Source: Sphingomonas jaspsi DSM 18422 (GTDB taxonomy: Bacteria > Pseudomonadota > Alphaproteobacteria > Sphingomonadales > Sphingomonadaceae). Taken from it: a stretch of 64,000 nt of DNA. Location of the stretch: NCBI RefSeq assembly GCF_000585415.1, contig NZ_KK073876.1:369810-433809 (forward strand). The letters run 5' to 3'. A model generated the notes under the pieces. It searched no databases and was not told the origin of the DNA. It saw only the letters and a program-made list of their open reading frames with translations. The stretch's first letter is position 1. Each line of letters begins with the position of its first letter. The position numbers were made by a program, and so were the translations under genes. Below, in pieces: positions 38,001-46,581 of this stretch.

Positions 38001-38023
38001 ATGGTTATTATTCCGCTAACCAT
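38001..38023. promoter_or_regulatory. 7-bp inverted repeat (ATGGTTA-N9-TAACCAT)
   Basis: Perfect 7-bp arms at 38001-38007 and 38017-38023 between the DUF4402 terminator and the chaperone gene. The TTAACC-like arms recall CtrA half-sites. It may be an operator for an internal promoter of the chaperone-usher pair. Confidence 0.4.
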
Positions 38024-38041
38024 CATCGTCCTGGACGCAAG

Positions 38042-38071
38042 AAAAAGGCCTCCGGAGGATATCCGGAGGCC
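38042..38071 (-). terminator. Strong intrinsic terminator after the first DUF4402 gene
   Basis: On the minus strand a perfect 10-bp stem (GGCCTCCGGA/TCCGGAGGCC, arms 38062-38071 and 38047-38056, 5-nt loop) is followed by TTTTT. It should stop most transcripts after the subunit gene and leave less message for the chaperone and usher. Confidence 0.85.
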
Positions 38072-38114
38072 CATTCTGGTCGCGCGAGGGTTGGCCCCTC
38101 GCCGTCTACGTCGA

Positions 38115-38630
38115 TTAATAGTCGACGGTAACGTTGATGTCGCCCTTGTAGAGGCCGTCAACCGTGGTGCTGGCAATGCTGATCGAGCCGCCGACGGTGA
38201 AGTTGACGCCCGAGGCGCCCGAGTTGCCAAGCGCGACGGTGGCCGGCGCGTCCGGGGTGAACGACAGCAGTTCGTTGCCGCCCGAGGTGGTGTTGGTCAG
38301 GTTCGACGCCGTCGCCGTCACGTTGACGGTGAAGTTGTTGGTGCCGGTGACTTTGTACTGGGCCGACTGCACGGTACCCGAGCAGGTAAGACCGCCGGCA
38401 CAGCCGCTGAGCGCGCCGCCCTGGCTGACGGCGACCGTCTGCGGGCCGCTGAGCGTGCCGACAACGATGGTGCCGAAGTCGAGATCGCGGGTCGCGGTCA
38501 GCGTCAGCGGCTTGACGATACGGGCCGAAGCCTTGGCCGCCGGGCTGGCGGCAACCGGAGCGGCCAGGGCCGGGGTCGCAGCGAGCGTAGCAGCAGCGGC
38601 CAGCGCCGCCAGACGAACGAATTTGGTCAT
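38115..38630 (-). CDS. DUF4402 domain protein (predicted fibre subunit)
   Basis: 171 residues: signal peptide (MTKFVRLAALAAAATLAATP ... ALAA) and a beta-rich DUF4402 domain (LTLTATRDLDFGTIVVG ... YKGDINVTVDY). DUF4402 proteins are predicted pilin-like subunits. The mature part has a close Cys pair (SGCAGGLTCSG) that could form a disulfide. I chose ATG at 38630, which has GGGG upstream; an in-frame ATG lies 9 nt earlier. The strong terminator downstream fits a highly expressed major subunit. Confidence 0.82.
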   Translation of the reverse strand: MTKFVRLAALAAAATLAATPALAAPVAASPAAKASARIVKPLTLTATRDLDFGTIVVGTLSGPQTVAVSQGGALSGCAGGLTCSGTVQSAQYKVTGTNNFTVNVTATASNLTNTTSGGNELLSFTPDAPATVALGNSGASGVNFTVGGSISIASTTVDGLYKGDINVTVDY

Positions 38631-38737
38631 AGTTATCATCCCCACAGGTTCCGTAATCATGGCGGCTGGCGGAAAGCCCCTCCATCCGTGGGTCCCTCAT
38701 TAACCGTGTCAGCTTACGGCTTTGCTCAACGATATGG

Positions 38738-38752
38738 TTATCGGCGCCTTAA
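38738..38752. promoter_or_regulatory. CtrA-like site (TTAT-N7-TTAA) upstream of the DUF4402 subunit gene
   Basis: TTAT and TTAA are separated by 7 nt, one mismatch from the CtrA consensus TTAA-N7-TTAA, about 110 nt upstream of the subunit start. CtrA controls surface-appendage genes in alphaproteobacteria. Candidate only. Confidence 0.3.
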
Positions 38753-38791
38753 CAATTTCTCGAAAATGGATGCGACCACTAGGAGGGGCGC

Positions 38792-39331
38792 TCAGAAGTA
38801 GTCGACGTCGATCCGGACGTCCCCGCGAAATTCGCCATCGAGGTTGGCCTCGACCTTGAGATTGCCACCGATTCGGAATTGTAGGGTGCCGTTTCCGTCG
38901 AGCCTGGCCATGGCTGGCAGGTCAGACGTGACCGATTCGACCCGGATCTGGCCGCCGGCCGTTCCGTAGAGCGTGATGGCGGTTGGCAGATCCACGCGAA
39001 CGAAGCGGCCAGGTTCGCCATGGATCAGGACTTCGGCGACCATCGCGCGCGCACCGATGTTTGCAACCGCCCCCGTGGCGAATCGCCCGCCGTCCGGCCG
39101 CAGTTCCGCGCTGCCTCCACCGTTGCCCGCGACAACCAGCCGGTCGAAGTCCAGCTTGGTGACGACGTCGATTCGCAGCGGCGTCGCCGGCCGCTCGCCT
39201 TCGACGGACGTCGATGGATTACACAGGCGGCAAACAGGGGTCACGTCCTGTCCATGTGCAGGCGTGGTGGATCCCATGACGGCCAGCGCCGCGAGGGAAA
39301 TAAGGGCGAGGGTCTTGCCCATCGCACCCAT
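38792..39331 (-). CDS. Second DUF4402-like secreted protein (possible minor or tip subunit)
   Basis: 179 residues with a signal peptide (MGAMGKTLALISLAALAVMG) and a DUF4402-like beta domain whose end (GEFRGDVRIDVDYF) parallels the neighbouring subunit (YKGDINVTVDY). A CRLC pair follows the signal peptide. It is the promoter-proximal gene of this locus, 161 nt before the first subunit start. I chose ATG at 39331; an in-frame TTG lies 12 nt upstream. A minor or tip subunit role is inference. Confidence 0.75.
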   Translation of the reverse strand: MGAMGKTLALISLAALAVMGSTTPAHGQDVTPVCRLCNPSTSVEGERPATPLRIDVVTKLDFDRLVVAGNGGGSAELRPDGGRFATGAVANIGARAMVAEVLIHGEPGRFVRVDLPTAITLYGTAGGQIRVESVTSDLPAMARLDGNGTLQFRIGGNLKVEANLDGEFRGDVRIDVDYF

Positions 39332-39404
39332 CGCTAGCCGCAAGGCGTTGAAACAGGGTTAACGGACACTTAGCTACTTCGGGAAACAGCAGGGAGAAGC
39401 GGTC

Positions 39405-39818
39405 GTGGGTAAAGACAAGCGCAGCGAGACGGAATGGCAGGCCACGCTTTCCCCGGAACAGTATCGCATCCTGCGCCAGGCGGGGACCGAGCCGCCGTTC
39501 ACCGGCGCGTTGCTCAATAACAAGGCCAAGGGCAAGTACGTCTGCGGTGCCTGCGGCGAGCCGCTGTTCGACAGCGATACCAAATATGACAGCGGGTCGG
39601 GATGGCCCAGCTTCACCGCGCCGCTGTCGGGCGACGCAGTCGAAGAGCATATGGACGACAGCCACGGGATGCGCCGGGTCGAGGTGCGTTGCGCCAAGTG
39701 TGAGGGTCACCTCGGCCATGTTTTCCCCGACGGCCCGGGCGCGAACGGCCTGCGCTATTGCATCAACAGCGCTTCGCTCGGCTTCGACCAGGCGGATAAG
39801 GACCTCGACGAAGGCTGA
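39405..39818 (+). CDS. msrB: Peptide-methionine (R)-S-oxide reductase
   Basis: 137-residue enzyme that reduces methionine-R-sulfoxide in proteins. Zinc-site cysteines C47, C50 (CGAC) and C96, C99 (CAKC) and the catalytic C119 in RYCINSASL are present, with SGSGWPSF. The start is GTG at 39405, preceded by a purine-rich GGGAGAAGCGG. No signal peptide, so it is cytosolic. It begins a rightward pair with the penicillin-binding protein gene, 47 nt further on. Confidence 0.96.
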   Translation: MGKDKRSETEWQATLSPEQYRILRQAGTEPPFTGALLNNKAKGKYVCGACGEPLFDSDTKYDSGSGWPSFTAPLSGDAVEEHMDDSHGMRRVEVRCAKCEGHLGHVFPDGPGANGLRYCINSASLGFDQADKDLDEG

Positions 39819-39865
39819 ATGCGCCGCTTGTTCGTGAAGCGCTAAGGCAATAGGACATTGGTTCG

Positions 39866-41956
39866 ATGGCCAGCGCTTCACCATCCCGTTTTCGGGCAAT
39901 CCTCGTCACCGCGTTCAAATGGATCCTTGGGATCGGCCTTTTGTCGATCGTCGGGCTGGCGGTGGCGGTCGCGGTCGCGGTCACCCAGTTGCCCGACTAT
40001 CGCGAACTGACGCGACGTTCCGACCTCGGCCAGATGATCCGTGTCCGAGCCGCGGACGGCAGCCTGCTCGTGTCGATGGGGCCCAGCTTCGGGCGCTGGC
40101 TACCGTACGCCGAAATCCCGCAGACGATGCGCACCGCCATGATTTCGGTCGAGGACAAGCGCTTCCGCAGCCACGTCGGCGTCGACCCGATCGGCATGGC
40201 GCGGTCGGTGAAGGTCCGCATCGAAGAGGGGCATTGGAAGCAGGGCGGCTCGACGATCACCCAGCAGCTGGCGCGCAATATCTTCCTGACCAACAGCAAG
40301 ACCTTCGGACGCAAGTTCAAGGAAGGCGTGCTGGCGCTCGCACTGGAATCCAAATTTTCGAAGGACCAGATTCTCGAGCTTTACCTCAACCGCGTCTACT
40401 TCGGCGGCGGGGCCTATGGTATCGACGCGGCCAGCCGGACCTTTTTCGGTCATGGAGCCGATCACCTTAGCCTTAGCGAGGCGGCGATTATCGCCGGACT
40501 GGTCAAGGCGCCGTCAAATTATTCGCCGACCGCCGACGTCCAGGCTGCTCGGGGCCGCGCGCGTGTTGTCCTCGATCAGATGGTCCAGAACGGCTTCGTT
40601 ACCGCCGATGCCGCGGCGCGGACCGATCCCGCCACGGTGCGCATCCAGCCGACGCCGAAACAGAATAGCGCCCGCTATTTCACCGACTGGGCGCTGCCGC
40701 AGCTCGACACGTTGATCGAGGAAACGAGCGAGCCGATCGACGTTTGGACGACGCTGGACCCGGGCATGCAGTCGGCCGCCGATCGTGCGGTCAACGCCTA
40801 CACGCCGGCCGGCGCACAAGGCGCGCTGGTGTCGATCGACCGCGATGGCGCGGTCCGCGCAATGGTCGGCGGCCGAGATTATGTCAGCAGCATCTACAAT
40901 CGCGCGACCCAGGCACAGCGCCAGCCGGGCTCGTCGTGGAAACTGTTCGTCTATCTGGCCGCGCTCGAATCGGGGATGAAGCCCGAAGACACGGTGGTCG
41001 ACGAACCCGTCACCATCGACGGCTGGACCCCGCGCAATAGCACCCGCACCTATGCCGGGTCGGTCAGCCTGCGCGAAGCCTTCGCCCGGTCGATCAACAC
41101 GATCAGCGCCAAGATCGGCGATGCTCTCGGCTTCGGCACGATCGCCGACATGGCGCGTCGTTTTGGCATAACCGCCAATATTTCCACCTATCCGTCGATG
41201 GTCCTAGGCACGACCGACGTCCGCCTGATCGAGATGACTCGCGCGTTCGCCTCCGTGCAAAGCGGGGGGATCAGCGTCATGCCCTATGCCATCCGCAAGG
41301 TGGTGACGGCAGATGGCCGCCTGCTCTACCAGCATCAGAACAGCGAACAGCGGGTGCTCGTCGCGCCGTGGGTCGCCGCCGAAATGACCGACCTGCTGCA
41401 GACCGCAGTGATGTCCGGCACCGGCCGCGCAGCGCAGATCGGCCGGCCGGTCGCGGGCAAGACCGGCACCACGACGTCGAACAAGGACGGCTGGTTCATC
41501 GGTTTTTCGAGCGGCCTCACCACCGGCGTGTGGATGGGCCGCGACGACGCGAAGCCGATCGCCGGGTTGCAGGGCGGTACGGCGCCGGCGCGCGCATTCT
41601 CGGACTTCATGAAAATCGCCGTCGCCAAGCGCCCGGTCGAACAATTCCAGACCGAAGCGCCGATCCCCGACTGGCAGCTGGAGCCGGACGAGGAAGCGTG
41701 GGGATCAAACGAGGTCGGCTATGAGCCGATGGTCGACGCAGACGGTAATCCGGTCGGCCAAGGCACCAATCCCAACAATTTCGAACGGCAGGCCGAACAG
41801 CCCGCGCAGGTCGACCAGCAATGGCTCGACGAGGTGCTGGACCGCAATCAGCCCTCGCGCCAGGTCCCGCCGCCGTCGAACCGTCAGCCGGCGACCGACC
41901 CGCGCACTACGCAGCCGTCAGACCGGTCGACCGATCCGCTTCAGCCGCGCCCCTAA
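39866..41956 (+). CDS. Class A penicillin-binding protein (PBP1A-like)
   Basis: 696-residue bifunctional peptidoglycan synthase. One N-terminal membrane anchor (about 15-40); GT51 glycosyltransferase with Glu96 in EDKRF and QGGSTITQQLARN (126-138); transpeptidase with the SxxK serine Ser356 (SSWK), a SxN-type SIN motif, and KTGTT near 531. The C-terminal tail (about 610-696) is acidic then Gln/Pro-rich and probably disordered. Its last 39 nt overlap the convergent metallopeptidase gene. Confidence 0.94.
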   Translation: MASASPSRFRAILVTAFKWILGIGLLSIVGLAVAVAVAVTQLPDYRELTRRSDLGQMIRVRAADGSLLVSMGPSFGRWLPYAEIPQTMRTAMISVEDKRFRSHVGVDPIGMARSVKVRIEEGHWKQGGSTITQQLARNIFLTNSKTFGRKFKEGVLALALESKFSKDQILELYLNRVYFGGGAYGIDAASRTFFGHGADHLSLSEAAIIAGLVKAPSNYSPTADVQAARGRARVVLDQMVQNGFVTADAAARTDPATVRIQPTPKQNSARYFTDWALPQLDTLIEETSEPIDVWTTLDPGMQSAADRAVNAYTPAGAQGALVSIDRDGAVRAMVGGRDYVSSIYNRATQAQRQPGSSWKLFVYLAALESGMKPEDTVVDEPVTIDGWTPRNSTRTYAGSVSLREAFARSINTISAKIGDALGFGTIADMARRFGITANISTYPSMVLGTTDVRLIEMTRAFASVQSGGISVMPYAIRKVVTADGRLLYQHQNSEQRVLVAPWVAAEMTDLLQTAVMSGTGRAAQIGRPVAGKTGTTTSNKDGWFIGFSSGLTTGVWMGRDDAKPIAGLQGGTAPARAFSDFMKIAVAKRPVEQFQTEAPIPDWQLEPDEEAWGSNEVGYEPMVDADGNPVGQGTNPNNFERQAEQPAQVDQQWLDEVLDRNQPSRQVPPPSNRQPATDPRTTQPSDRSTDPLQPRP

Positions 41957-42631
41957 GGCACGCAGGCGGAGTCGCGCGCTGGCGACGTCGCCATCGAACA
42001 AGGCGGCCTCGAGCGCCTTGAACTGGGGTCCGTGATTCATGTGTCGGCGATGGGCGACCTCGTGCGCCACGACCCAGTCGAAGACATCGGGCGGGGCCAT
42101 GATCAGCCGCCAGTTGTAACGAATGGCGCCGCTCGCCGAGCAGCTTCCCCAGCGGCTTCGCGTATCGCCGATCGACACTTTGCTGACACTGATGCCCGCT
42201 CGGTCCGCAACGGCGGCCGTACGTTCGATCGCACGCTGGCGCGCAAGCTCTTTGAGGAAACGCTCCAACCGGCCGGGCAGCGATTCAATGGGGCCGCCGC
42301 ACAGCAATGCGCCGCCGATCCGCTGCGGTCGGCGCGGCGCGGACGGATCCCAGCGAATCACAAGATCTTCGCCTTCGATCGGAATGACGCTACCAGGCTC
42401 GAACGGAATGACCGGTGCGACGGTCGCAATCTGACTCTTGGCCCACTCGCGCTGTTGCTCAGCCCACGCCAGCGCGGAACGGCGGCTCATGCGCCGCGGA
42501 TGGGTGAGGACCAGCCGGCCACGCCCCTCGTCGAGGCGCAGGCGCATGCTTTTCGAATTTTCCATTGCCCGGACTTCGACCGGCCACGGGAGGCCAGCGA
42601 CCTCGGTGAGATCAGAGCGGCCGGTCGACAA
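41918..42631 (-). CDS. YgjP-like metallopeptidase domain protein
   Basis: About 237 residues, cytosolic, with the zinc motif HEVAH (190-194), a further His at 200 and the family block RSRWGSCS (158-165). YgjP-like proteins are related to SprT and M48 proteases; the substrate is unknown. The start is uncertain. TTG at 42631 keeps the conserved N-terminal strand ([19 protein letters not shown]) and overlaps the upstream gene by 20 nt; the first ATG (42565) would cut that strand. Its 3' end overlaps the PBP gene. Confidence 0.8.
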   Translation of the reverse strand: MSTGRSDLTEVAGLPWPVEVRAMENSKSMRLRLDEGRGRLVLTHPRRMSRRSALAWAEQQREWAKSQIATVAPVIPFEPGSVIPIEGEDLVIRWDPSAPRRPQRIGGALLCGGPIESLPGRLERFLKELARQRAIERTAAVADRAGISVSKVSIGDTRSRWGSCSASGAIRYNWRLIMAPPDVFDWVVAHEVAHRRHMNHGPQFKALEAALFDGDVASARLRLRALGARLKRIGRPV

Positions 42632-43049
42632 GATGATATTCCAGCTCGCCCGCGTCGATCTCTGAAATGGTCCAGCCGCGGGTCGATTGGCCGGCTTCAT
42701 GCACCGTCTCGCGACTGCCCGAGATGAGGTAGTGCCAGTCGAACAGCGGCTTGCCCTCCCATCGCAGGCGATAGGCGCAGGTGGTCGGCAGCCATTCCAG
42801 TTCGTCTAGCTTGGCCGGATCGAGCTTCACGCAATCGGCCACCAGCGTCTTGCGCCGTGCATAGTCGGTGCACCGGCCGTTGCGGCGATCCAGCAGCTTG
42901 CATGCGACGTTGGTCGGAAACAGCTGCCCGGTATCTTCATCCTCCAGCTTGTGCAGGCAGCAGCGGCCGCAGCCGTCGCACAGCGCTTCCCATTCCCCCC
43001 GGTCGAGGGTTTCCAAGGGCTTTTCCCAAAAGGGTTTTGCGCTATTCAT
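42612..43049 (-). CDS. YcgN family cysteine-cluster protein
   Basis: 145 residues. The family block CDGCGRCC gives Cys24, Cys27, Cys30 and Cys31, with later cysteines in [22 protein letters not shown] and TTCAYR; these probably bind a metal or an Fe-S cluster. Length matches E. coli YcgN (UPF0260). No reaction is known. I chose ATG at 43049 ([17 protein letters not shown]), typical of the family. It is divergent from the ankyrin gene over 58 nt. Confidence 0.88.
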   Translation of the reverse strand: MNSAKPFWEKPLETLDRGEWEALCDGCGRCCLHKLEDEDTGQLFPTNVACKLLDRRNGRCTDYARRKTLVADCVKLDPAKLDELEWLPTTCAYRLRWEGKPLFDWHYLISGSRETVHEAGQSTRGWTISEIDAGELEYHLVDRPL

Positions 43050-43107
43050 GCCACGGCCAGCCTTGCGGTGGCACAGGTCGAAGATCAAGCGGAGATGGGG
43101 TGAAGCG

Positions 43108-43710
43108 ATGCGGCGATGGATGAAACTGGCGACGGCAGCGGCCCTGGCCGCGGGCAGCGTCCCGGTCGTTGCCCAACAACTTAACCAGTCCGATGGAGAA
43201 CGCCTCCTTGAAGCCGTAGCAAAGTCGGATGGCGGGACGGCGGTACAGATTATCGAGGCGCCCGGATCGCGCGCCGTCAATTACCGCGGCTATCAAGGCG
43301 ACACCGCGCTCCATATCGTGACGCGCCAGCGTAACCTGACCTGGGTCAAATATCTGCTTGGTCGCAATGCCGATCCCAACATCGGCGATCGCAATGGCGA
43401 TACCGCCCTGATCCTCGCTGCACGCATCGGCTTTCCGGAAGCGGTCGAATATATGACGGCGGTCGGTGCCAATCTCGACGCGGCGAACCGTCAGGGTGAA
43501 ACGGCGCTGATCGTCGCCGTGCAGCAGCGACAGCCCAAGATCGTGCAGCTTCTGCTTCAGGCGGGTGCGGATCCGGACAAGCCGGACCATGCCGCAGGCC
43601 TCAGCGCGCGCGACTATGCCAAGCGCGACAGTCGCAATCCCGACCTGTTGAAACTGATCGAGACGATCAAGTCGACCAAGAAAAAATCGGTCGCAGGGCC
43701 AAAGCTTTAG
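43108..43710 (+). CDS. Secreted ankyrin-repeat protein
   Basis: 200 residues: signal peptide ([20 protein letters not shown] ... AQQ) then about four ankyrin repeats ([60 protein letters not shown], then a terminal repeat). It should act as a periplasmic binding scaffold; the partner is unknown. I chose ATG at 43108 with GGAGA upstream. Its stop overlaps that of the convergent mmcB by 3 nt. Confidence 0.85.
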   Translation: MRRWMKLATAAALAAGSVPVVAQQLNQSDGERLLEAVAKSDGGTAVQIIEAPGSRAVNYRGYQGDTALHIVTRQRNLTWVKYLLGRNADPNIGDRNGDTALILAARIGFPEAVEYMTAVGANLDAANRQGETALIVAVQQRQPKIVQLLLQAGADPDKPDHAAGLSARDYAKRDSRNPDLLKLIETIKSTKKKSVAGPKL

Positions 43711-44192
43711 ATCGAATCGCCAAGGCTCGGATCGATCTGGCTCGACAGTCGCCGCGCAGCGCGGCGGGCGAAGCGCAGGGTTTCGGCCTTTCGACGAGCG
43801 GGCGCCAGCGGGCGCGTCGACGCTTCGCGATACACCGCCGCATCGTAACGGTCGGCGATCAGCAGGCCTGCCGATTCGGGAAGAAAGCGCGCGTCATCCA
43901 AAATCGGCGCCAGCATCTGCGGCACAGCCCAGAAAAAGCGGTCGCAATAATCGAGATAGTCGGTCCACTTCTGGTCACCAAGCAAGTCGGCCTTGCTGAC
44001 CTTGATCTCGACGATCGTCAGTTCACCCTTGGCACCAATCGCCATCAAGTCTGCGCGCCTGCCGTTAGGCAACGGCACTTCGCACATCGCGAACAGGTCG
44101 TGCCTGCAGAATAGGCGCGTGACGCCGCGCGCAACCTCGGCCGCAATCGGGGGGCCGTCGATAAAACAGTCGGGAATCGGGTTGCTCGCCAT
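43707..44192 (-). CDS. mmcB: MmcB family DNA repair protein
   Basis: 161-residue putative PD-(D/E)XK nuclease. The core NGRRADLMAIGAKGELTIVEIKVS supplies the Asp and the E-x-K, followed by DLLGDQKWTDYLDYCDRFFWAVP, which is highly characteristic. In Caulobacter MmcB is SOS-induced and linked to mitomycin C resistance. Here only one GTTC half-site is seen upstream, so LexA control is not supported by the sequence. Confidence 0.9.
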   Translation of the reverse strand: MASNPIPDCFIDGPPIAAEVARGVTRLFCRHDLFAMCEVPLPNGRRADLMAIGAKGELTIVEIKVSKADLLGDQKWTDYLDYCDRFFWAVPQMLAPILDDARFLPESAGLLIADRYDAAVYREASTRPLAPARRKAETLRFARRAARRLSSQIDPSLGDSI

Positions 44193-44207
44193 CGCGCGAG
44201 CCTAGAA

Positions 44208-44236
44208 CAAAAGGAGACCACCGAAAAGGCGGTCTC
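44208..44236 (-). terminator. Intrinsic terminator of the cell wall hydrolase gene
   Basis: On the minus strand a 9-bp stem (GAGACCGCC/GGTGGTCTC, one G-U pair, 5-nt loop) is followed by CTTTTG, starting 7 nt after the hydrolase stop codon. Confidence 0.7.
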
Positions 44237-44242
44237 AGACGA

Positions 44243-44878
44243 TCAGCGATAAAAGACGTGGTTGCCGACCGTGCTGACCCGGGTGAGGTGCCAGCCCGGC
44301 GAGACCCGACGCGCGTGGAAGAACAGCGCCTTGCCGACCGGCGAAGGCTTCAGGTCCTGGTCGACGATCTTGGCGATCGCGACGGCGTTGCGATACTGCA
44401 GGCCGGCCTTGTTGATGTAAGGCATCGAGCCGCCGCGAACGAAGCTGAACTGGCTGCGCTGATAGACGACGCCGCAATAGCTCGACGGGAAACGGCCGGA
44501 CGACGCGCGGTTGGCAATGACATGCCCCACCGCCAGCTGGCCCTGCAGGCTTTCGCTCTTCGATTCGAAGTAGATGGCGCCGGCGAGACATTCGAGCTCG
44601 CGGCTACCAGCGCTGCTGGCGCGCAATTCCGCAACCATATCGGCAAGCGAATCGCTGCGATCGACGGTCTGCGCGGCTTGTTCGTCGCTATCCTTGTCGG
44701 TCACGGCCGCCGGAGCGGCTTCCTGAACGGGCAGCTGCACGACCGCCGCGGTGACCGGGAGTTGTCCTGAACCTTCTTGAATCAGCGGCTCTGCCGAATC
44801 CCGAACCTGGGCCGGTGCGACCGACGATGCGGTCAAGGTAGCTGCCACCAGAAGGGCGGACCGAAGCGACACGAACAT
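44243..44878 (-). CDS. Cell wall hydrolase (SleB/CwlJ-type, Hydrolase_2 domain)
   Basis: 211 residues with a signal peptide (MFVSLRSALLVAATLTASSV), a low-complexity spacer, and a C-terminal Hydrolase_2 domain (CLAGAIYFESKSESLQGQLA, GHVIANRASSG, PVGKALFFHARRVSPGW). The conserved Glu of IYFESxSE is the likely catalytic residue. It is predicted to cut peptidoglycan in the periplasm. A 171-nt gap upstream separates it from DUF1491, and its own terminator follows it. Confidence 0.9.
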   Translation of the reverse strand: MFVSLRSALLVAATLTASSVAPAQVRDSAEPLIQEGSGQLPVTAAVVQLPVQEAAPAAVTDKDSDEQAAQTVDRSDSLADMVAELRASSAGSRELECLAGAIYFESKSESLQGQLAVGHVIANRASSGRFPSSYCGVVYQRSQFSFVRGGSMPYINKAGLQYRNAVAIAKIVDQDLKPSPVGKALFFHARRVSPGWHLTRVSTVGNHVFYR

Positions 44879-45049
44879 TCAAACCATTTCAAAGGCGGTG
44901 AACCAACCGGTCGGCGAGGGATGCGCCAAATGGCGCGCTCGCCTAGGGTGATTCCCCGACTGCGTGGCATCTCCGATCGGATGGTCGACCTGTTGCGGAT
45001 GCCCCCCGCGTTTTCGTTGGTTTTGCTGTTTCGAAATGGTTCCGCGGGG

Positions 45050-45394
45050 TCAACCAATGGCGGCCAAATCCACGATGAATCGTTCCGGGTGCGGGATGTC
45101 CAGTTCAATTAACCAGACATCTTCGTCGAATTTAACGCGCTTTCGCGCCCATTCCGAGACCTCTGAAGAAGGCGAATCCTCGCCTGGACCAGACCGCGCC
45201 CAGCGATAATCGCCGGTCAATTGGAGCTGCCGCTCGAGGCACGCCATGTGCTTGCCGCGGTCGGTGATGATCAGGATGACGGCGCCACGTTGGGGGTCGC
45301 CCTTGCGCAGGACCGCACCGAATCCGCCGGCCTGTTGCGCCTGCCTGATAAGGCTGTCGGCCTCGATCGACGGCGTCAGACGGGCGTCGCTCAA
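45050..45394 (-). CDS. DUF1491 family protein
   Basis: 114 residues, cytosolic, function unknown. RLTPSIEADSLIRQAQQAGG, AVLRKGDPQRGAVILII and DEDVWLIELDIPHPERFIVD are as in DUF1491, a family of alphaproteobacteria. It starts 4 nt after the ptsN stop, so it is likely the last gene of the hpf-ptsN transcript. No motif suggests a reaction. Confidence 0.85.
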   Translation of the reverse strand: MSDARLTPSIEADSLIRQAQQAGGFGAVLRKGDPQRGAVILIITDRGKHMACLERQLQLTGDYRWARSGPGEDSPSSEVSEWARKRVKFDEDVWLIELDIPHPERFIVDLAAIG

Positions 45395-45398
45395 TTTC

Positions 45399-45863
45399 TC
45401 AGGCCGCGTCGCGTTCTTCGGCGTGCATCAGCACGGCGGCCATCGCATCGCGGCTGCGCGCACCGCGCAGCTTTTCGATGGTGGGGGCGGAGCGAACGAG
45501 GCGACTGACCGCAGCCAGGGCCTTGAGATGCTCGGCGCCGGCGTCGGGCGGCGACAACAGCAGGAAAACCAAGTCAATCGGCGCGCCGTCAATCGCCTTG
45601 TAATCGAGCGGCTGGGCGAGGCGTGCGACCAGCGCATAAACCTTGTCCAGCTGCGCAAGCTTGCCATGCGGGATGGCGACGCCGCCGCCGAAACCCGTCG
45701 ACCCCAACCGTTCACGCTCGGCGATGGCGTCGGCGATTTCGGACGGATCGATCGCCAGGCGTGCCGCTGCGATCTGGGCGACCTGGTTAAGCAGCTGGCG
45801 CTTGTTGCCTGCACTAAGGTCGAGCCGAATGGCGTCGAAATCGAGGAATTCGTTGATCTGCAT
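45399..45863 (-). CDS. ptsN: Nitrogen PTS enzyme IIA (PtsN)
   Basis: 154-residue phospho-acceptor of the regulatory nitrogen phosphotransferase system. The phosphorylated His66 lies in GVAIPHGK, with the usual GSTGFGGGVAIPHGK block. In proteobacteria it links nitrogen and potassium status to metabolism and (p)ppGpp signals. The order hpf-ptsN is conserved, but the usual upstream rpoN is missing here; dnaQ takes its place. Confidence 0.94.
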   Translation of the reverse strand: MQINEFLDFDAIRLDLSAGNKRQLLNQVAQIAAARLAIDPSEIADAIAERERLGSTGFGGGVAIPHGKLAQLDKVYALVARLAQPLDYKAIDGAPIDLVFLLLSPPDAGAEHLKALAAVSRLVRSAPTIEKLRGARSRDAMAAVLMHAEERDAA

Positions 45864-45950
45864 TTGACGGAACTTCGAAAAATCTGGGCGCGAAAACGGC
45901 GCTTTCTGCGGTGACGTTGCGCGCCCGTTACCAGAACAGGGGGACGGTTG

Positions 45951-46520
45951 TCACTTGCGAGACGGTTCGACCCAGCCGATGGTTCCGTCGTCCCGGCGAT
46001 AGACCATGTTGAAGTCGCCGGTCTTGGGATTGCGGAACATCAGTGCGTTGGTGTTTCGCAGGTCCAGCATCATCACCGCGTCCGACACGCTTGCCTCGGG
46101 GATGTCGACCCGCGTTTCCGCGATGATCGCAGGTGCCGGCGGCGCCGGCTCCTCTTCCGACGGTGGCGGGGCGAACACGGTATAGGCCGCATTGTCGTCG
46201 ACGCCGATGTCATCGTCGCTGCCGCGTCGTTCGCGCAAGCGGCTGATGTAGCGTTTCAGCTGGCGCTCGATCTTGTCTGCAGCGCCTTCAAACGCGACAT
46301 GCGCATCGCTGGCGCGATTGGAAGACTTCAGCACCATGCCTTGCGACACCGGCGCAACGATGTCGCAGGTGAAGTCGTCATATGGCCCGCGGCCGAAGGT
46401 GACGTTCGCGCCGATCGCCCGCGAAAAATATTTTCCGGTCATTGTCGACAGTCGGTCGGACACATGGGTGCGAAGCGATTCACCGGTTTCGACCTGATGA
46501 CCTGCGACCCTGATTTCCAT
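45951..46520 (-). CDS. hpf: Ribosome hibernation promoting factor, long form
   Basis: 189 residues. An N-terminal S30AE domain (MEIRVAGHQVETGESLRTHV ... GMVLKSSNRASDAHVAFEGA) and a C-terminal domain (ALMFRNPKTGDFNMVYRRDD) that dimerises 70S ribosomes into 100S particles. I chose ATG at 46520, preceded by AGGAAAGGA; the frame continues 20 codons upstream, but these do not look conserved. An 87-nt gap separates it from ptsN. Confidence 0.94.
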   Translation of the reverse strand: MEIRVAGHQVETGESLRTHVSDRLSTMTGKYFSRAIGANVTFGRGPYDDFTCDIVAPVSQGMVLKSSNRASDAHVAFEGAADKIERQLKRYISRLRERRGSDDDIGVDDNAAYTVFAPPPSEEEPAPPAPAIIAETRVDIPEASVSDAVMMLDLRNTNALMFRNPKTGDFNMVYRRDDGTIGWVEPSRK

Positions 46521-46581
46521 GTTGTCGTTCCTTTCCTGCTTCGGACGGGTCGAGGCCGACACCACGGCCCATCCCATCACT

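Noticed and set aside
44193..44220. LexA box upstream of mmcB
   Set aside because: Only one GTTC half-site is present; the second half at the N7 distance does not match.
45004..45049. 7-bp inverted repeat (CCCCGCG/CGCGGGG) downstream of DUF1491
   Set aside because: A 32-nt spacer and no T tract make it a poor terminator candidate.
45886..45926. 7-bp inverted repeat between hpf and ptsN as a terminator
   Set aside because: The 27-nt loop is too long and there is no T tract; chance pairing in GC-rich DNA is likely.
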